From Thauera sp. 2A1 (GTDB taxonomy: Bacteria > Pseudomonadota > Gammaproteobacteria > Burkholderiales > Rhodocyclaceae): 64,000 bases of DNA. The position numbers were made by a program, and so were the translations under genes. The stretch spans positions 124,001 through 188,000 of the forward strand of contig NZ_SSXV01000006.1 in the NCBI RefSeq assembly GCF_009469595.2. The letters run 5' to 3'. Below the pieces are notes generated by a model, which had not been told where the DNA came from, searched no databases, and worked only from the letters and a program-made list of their open reading frames with translations. Below, piece by piece: positions 63,165-64,000 of this stretch. Position 1 is the stretch's first letter, and each line of letters begins with the position of its first letter.

Positions 63165-64000
63165 GTTCGCAGGCCAACGCGCCCGTCGCGGCACCCCCTT
63201 TCAGTGTTGCCGACCTGGCTGCCGCGCGTGCGGCAGGGGGGCGCCTGCTCGACGCGCTGGCGGAACTCGAGCCGGTGGCGCAATTGCGCGCCCCAAGGCT
63301 TGCCGCGACTTGCGGGTTTCCGCTCGTGGGTCATGCGCGGCTCATGACGCTGGCGCCTGACTTCGACGCCGTGCCTTTCGCAACCGCCCTGCGCCGGGAA
63401 TGCGTCGCCCTGCGCGACGAGTCCGGGCGCCTGCTGGTGGTGGTGGCAGACCCCTTCGACAGCGACCTGCTCGATGGACTGGGCGCACGCCTGCCCGAGC
63501 CTTTTGCCCTGGCGCTGGCCGACCGCGACGACCTCACCGCCTGCCTCGCCCGCCATGAGGACGAGGTACGTCGTGCGGTGGGCCTCACCGATGCGGGCGA
63601 AGCCCTCGAAGGCGGCGAGGCGGTGGAGGAGCTGTCGCTCAAGCGCATCAGCGCCGACGCCAGCCCGGTGGTGAAGCTGGTCAACTCCACCCTGTACGAT
63701 GCGCTGAAGCAGGGCGCCAGCGACATCCACCTCGAGACGGTGCCGGCCGGGCTGGTGATCCGCTACCGCATCGACGGCGTGCTCTCGAGGGTGGGGGGCG
63801 CGGCCGGGGCGGAGCTGGCCGAGCAGGCGATCTCCCGCCTGAAGGTGATGGCCGAACTGGACATCGCCGAGCGCCGCGTGCCGCAGGACGGCCGCTTCAA
63901 GGCGCAGACCGGGGGGCGCGAGATCGACTTCCGCGTCTCCATCATGCCCAGCATCCACGGCGAGGACGCGGTGCTGCGGGTGCTCGACAAGGAACACCTG
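63161..64000 (+). CDS. gspE: type II secretion ATPase GspE, N-terminal part
   Basis: The first 280 residues; the gene runs past the window edge. The start is TTG 63161, overlapping the gspF stop. An N-terminal arm (about 1-140) comes before the core, recognised by SPVVKLVNSTLYDALKQGASDIHLE, IRYRIDGVLSRV, ERRVPQDGRFKAQ and IDFRVSIMPSIHGEDAVLRVLD. The Walker A motif would follow directly after the cut. A hexameric ATPase that powers pseudopilus assembly. TTG as a start is less usual but it is the only one that fits the overlap. Confidence 0.88.
   Translation, partial: MSSQANAPVAAPPFSVADLAAARAAGGRLLDALAELEPVAQLRAPRLAATCGFPLVGHARLMTLAPDFDAVPFATALRRECVALRDESGRLLVVVADPFDSDLLDGLGARLPEPFALALADRDDLTACLARHEDEVRRAVGLTDAGEALEGGEAVEELSLKRISADASPVVKLVNSTLYDALKQGASDIHLETVPAGLVIRYRIDGVLSRVGGAAGAELAEQAISRLKVMAELDIAERRVPQDGRFKAQTGGREIDFRVSIMPSIHGEDAVLRVLDKEHL

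Overview
The window is about 67% GC by eye, almost fully coding, and reads as the chromosome of a betaproteobacterium of the Rhodocyclales/Zoogloeaceae type (Thauera, Azoarcus or Aromatoleum-like). Supporting signs are an aromatic-ring degradation block beside a five-gene branched-chain-type ABC importer, the O2-independent ubiquinone genes ubiU-ubiV-ubiT, an rpoN-hpf-ptsN-hprK block, a PEP-CTERM sorting signal and Rhodocyclales-style conserved hypotheticals (DUF1840, DUF2783, DUF3683). No rRNA, tRNA, CRISPR array, intact IS element or prophage was seen.

Layout. 1-3.0 kb: tail of an aromatic ring hydroxylase, DUF2783, a VOC protein, a fumarylacetoacetate-hydrolase-family enzyme and a zeta-class GST isomerase (ring catabolism). 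3.1-5.1 kb (minus): DUF1840, hpt and a YqjK/YqjE/DUF883 membrane-stress trio. 5.3-10.6 kb: palindrome-marked promoter, livK-H-M-G-F-type importer and a hemerythrin. 10.6-15.7 kb: xthA, pyrE, a secreted coiled-coil protein, and a molybdopterin oxidoreductase overlapping a sirtuin. 15.7-24.5 kb: a REP/REPIN-like inverted pair, a 1288-residue FAD/Fe-S oxidoreductase, a PsiF-repeat protein, an FHA plus degenerate cyclase protein, ttcA, a pteridine-reductase-like SDR and a MidA-type methyltransferase. 24.5-34.6 kb: housekeeping (hydrolase, cca, GST, NDUFA9-like, slt, 5-FCL, ilvA, hprK, ptsN). 34.7-40.9 kb: hpf, rpoN, lptB, recX, recA with a LexA box, pncC, pgpA, thiL. 41-51.4 kb: ubiTVU, a Na+/solute symporter, a TRIC-like channel, an M20 hydrolase with MFS transporter and divergent LysR, and ubiB. 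51.5-55.2 kb: argS, SPOR protein, dsbA, PilZ protein.

The accessory part, 55.2-64 kb, is the most interesting. A class I cyclic-di-GMP (GEMM-I) riboswitch precedes a secreted subtilase with two Ig-like repeats. A PEP-CTERM surface/matrix protein is encoded convergently, with a sigma-54 type GG-N10-GC promoter. A degenerate island follows, with two broken copies of an Rpn/DUF4351-type gene carrying a 155-bp direct repeat, a VapC fragment and an intact AAA/DUF4143 ATPase. The window ends in type II secretion genes in the order gspG-gspF-gspE. A PilZ protein (c-di-GMP effector family) lies just before the riboswitch and rpoN is in the same window. A reasonable working model is a c-di-GMP and sigma-54 controlled extracellular-matrix module whose protease may leave through the neighbouring secretion system. 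That functional link is inference.
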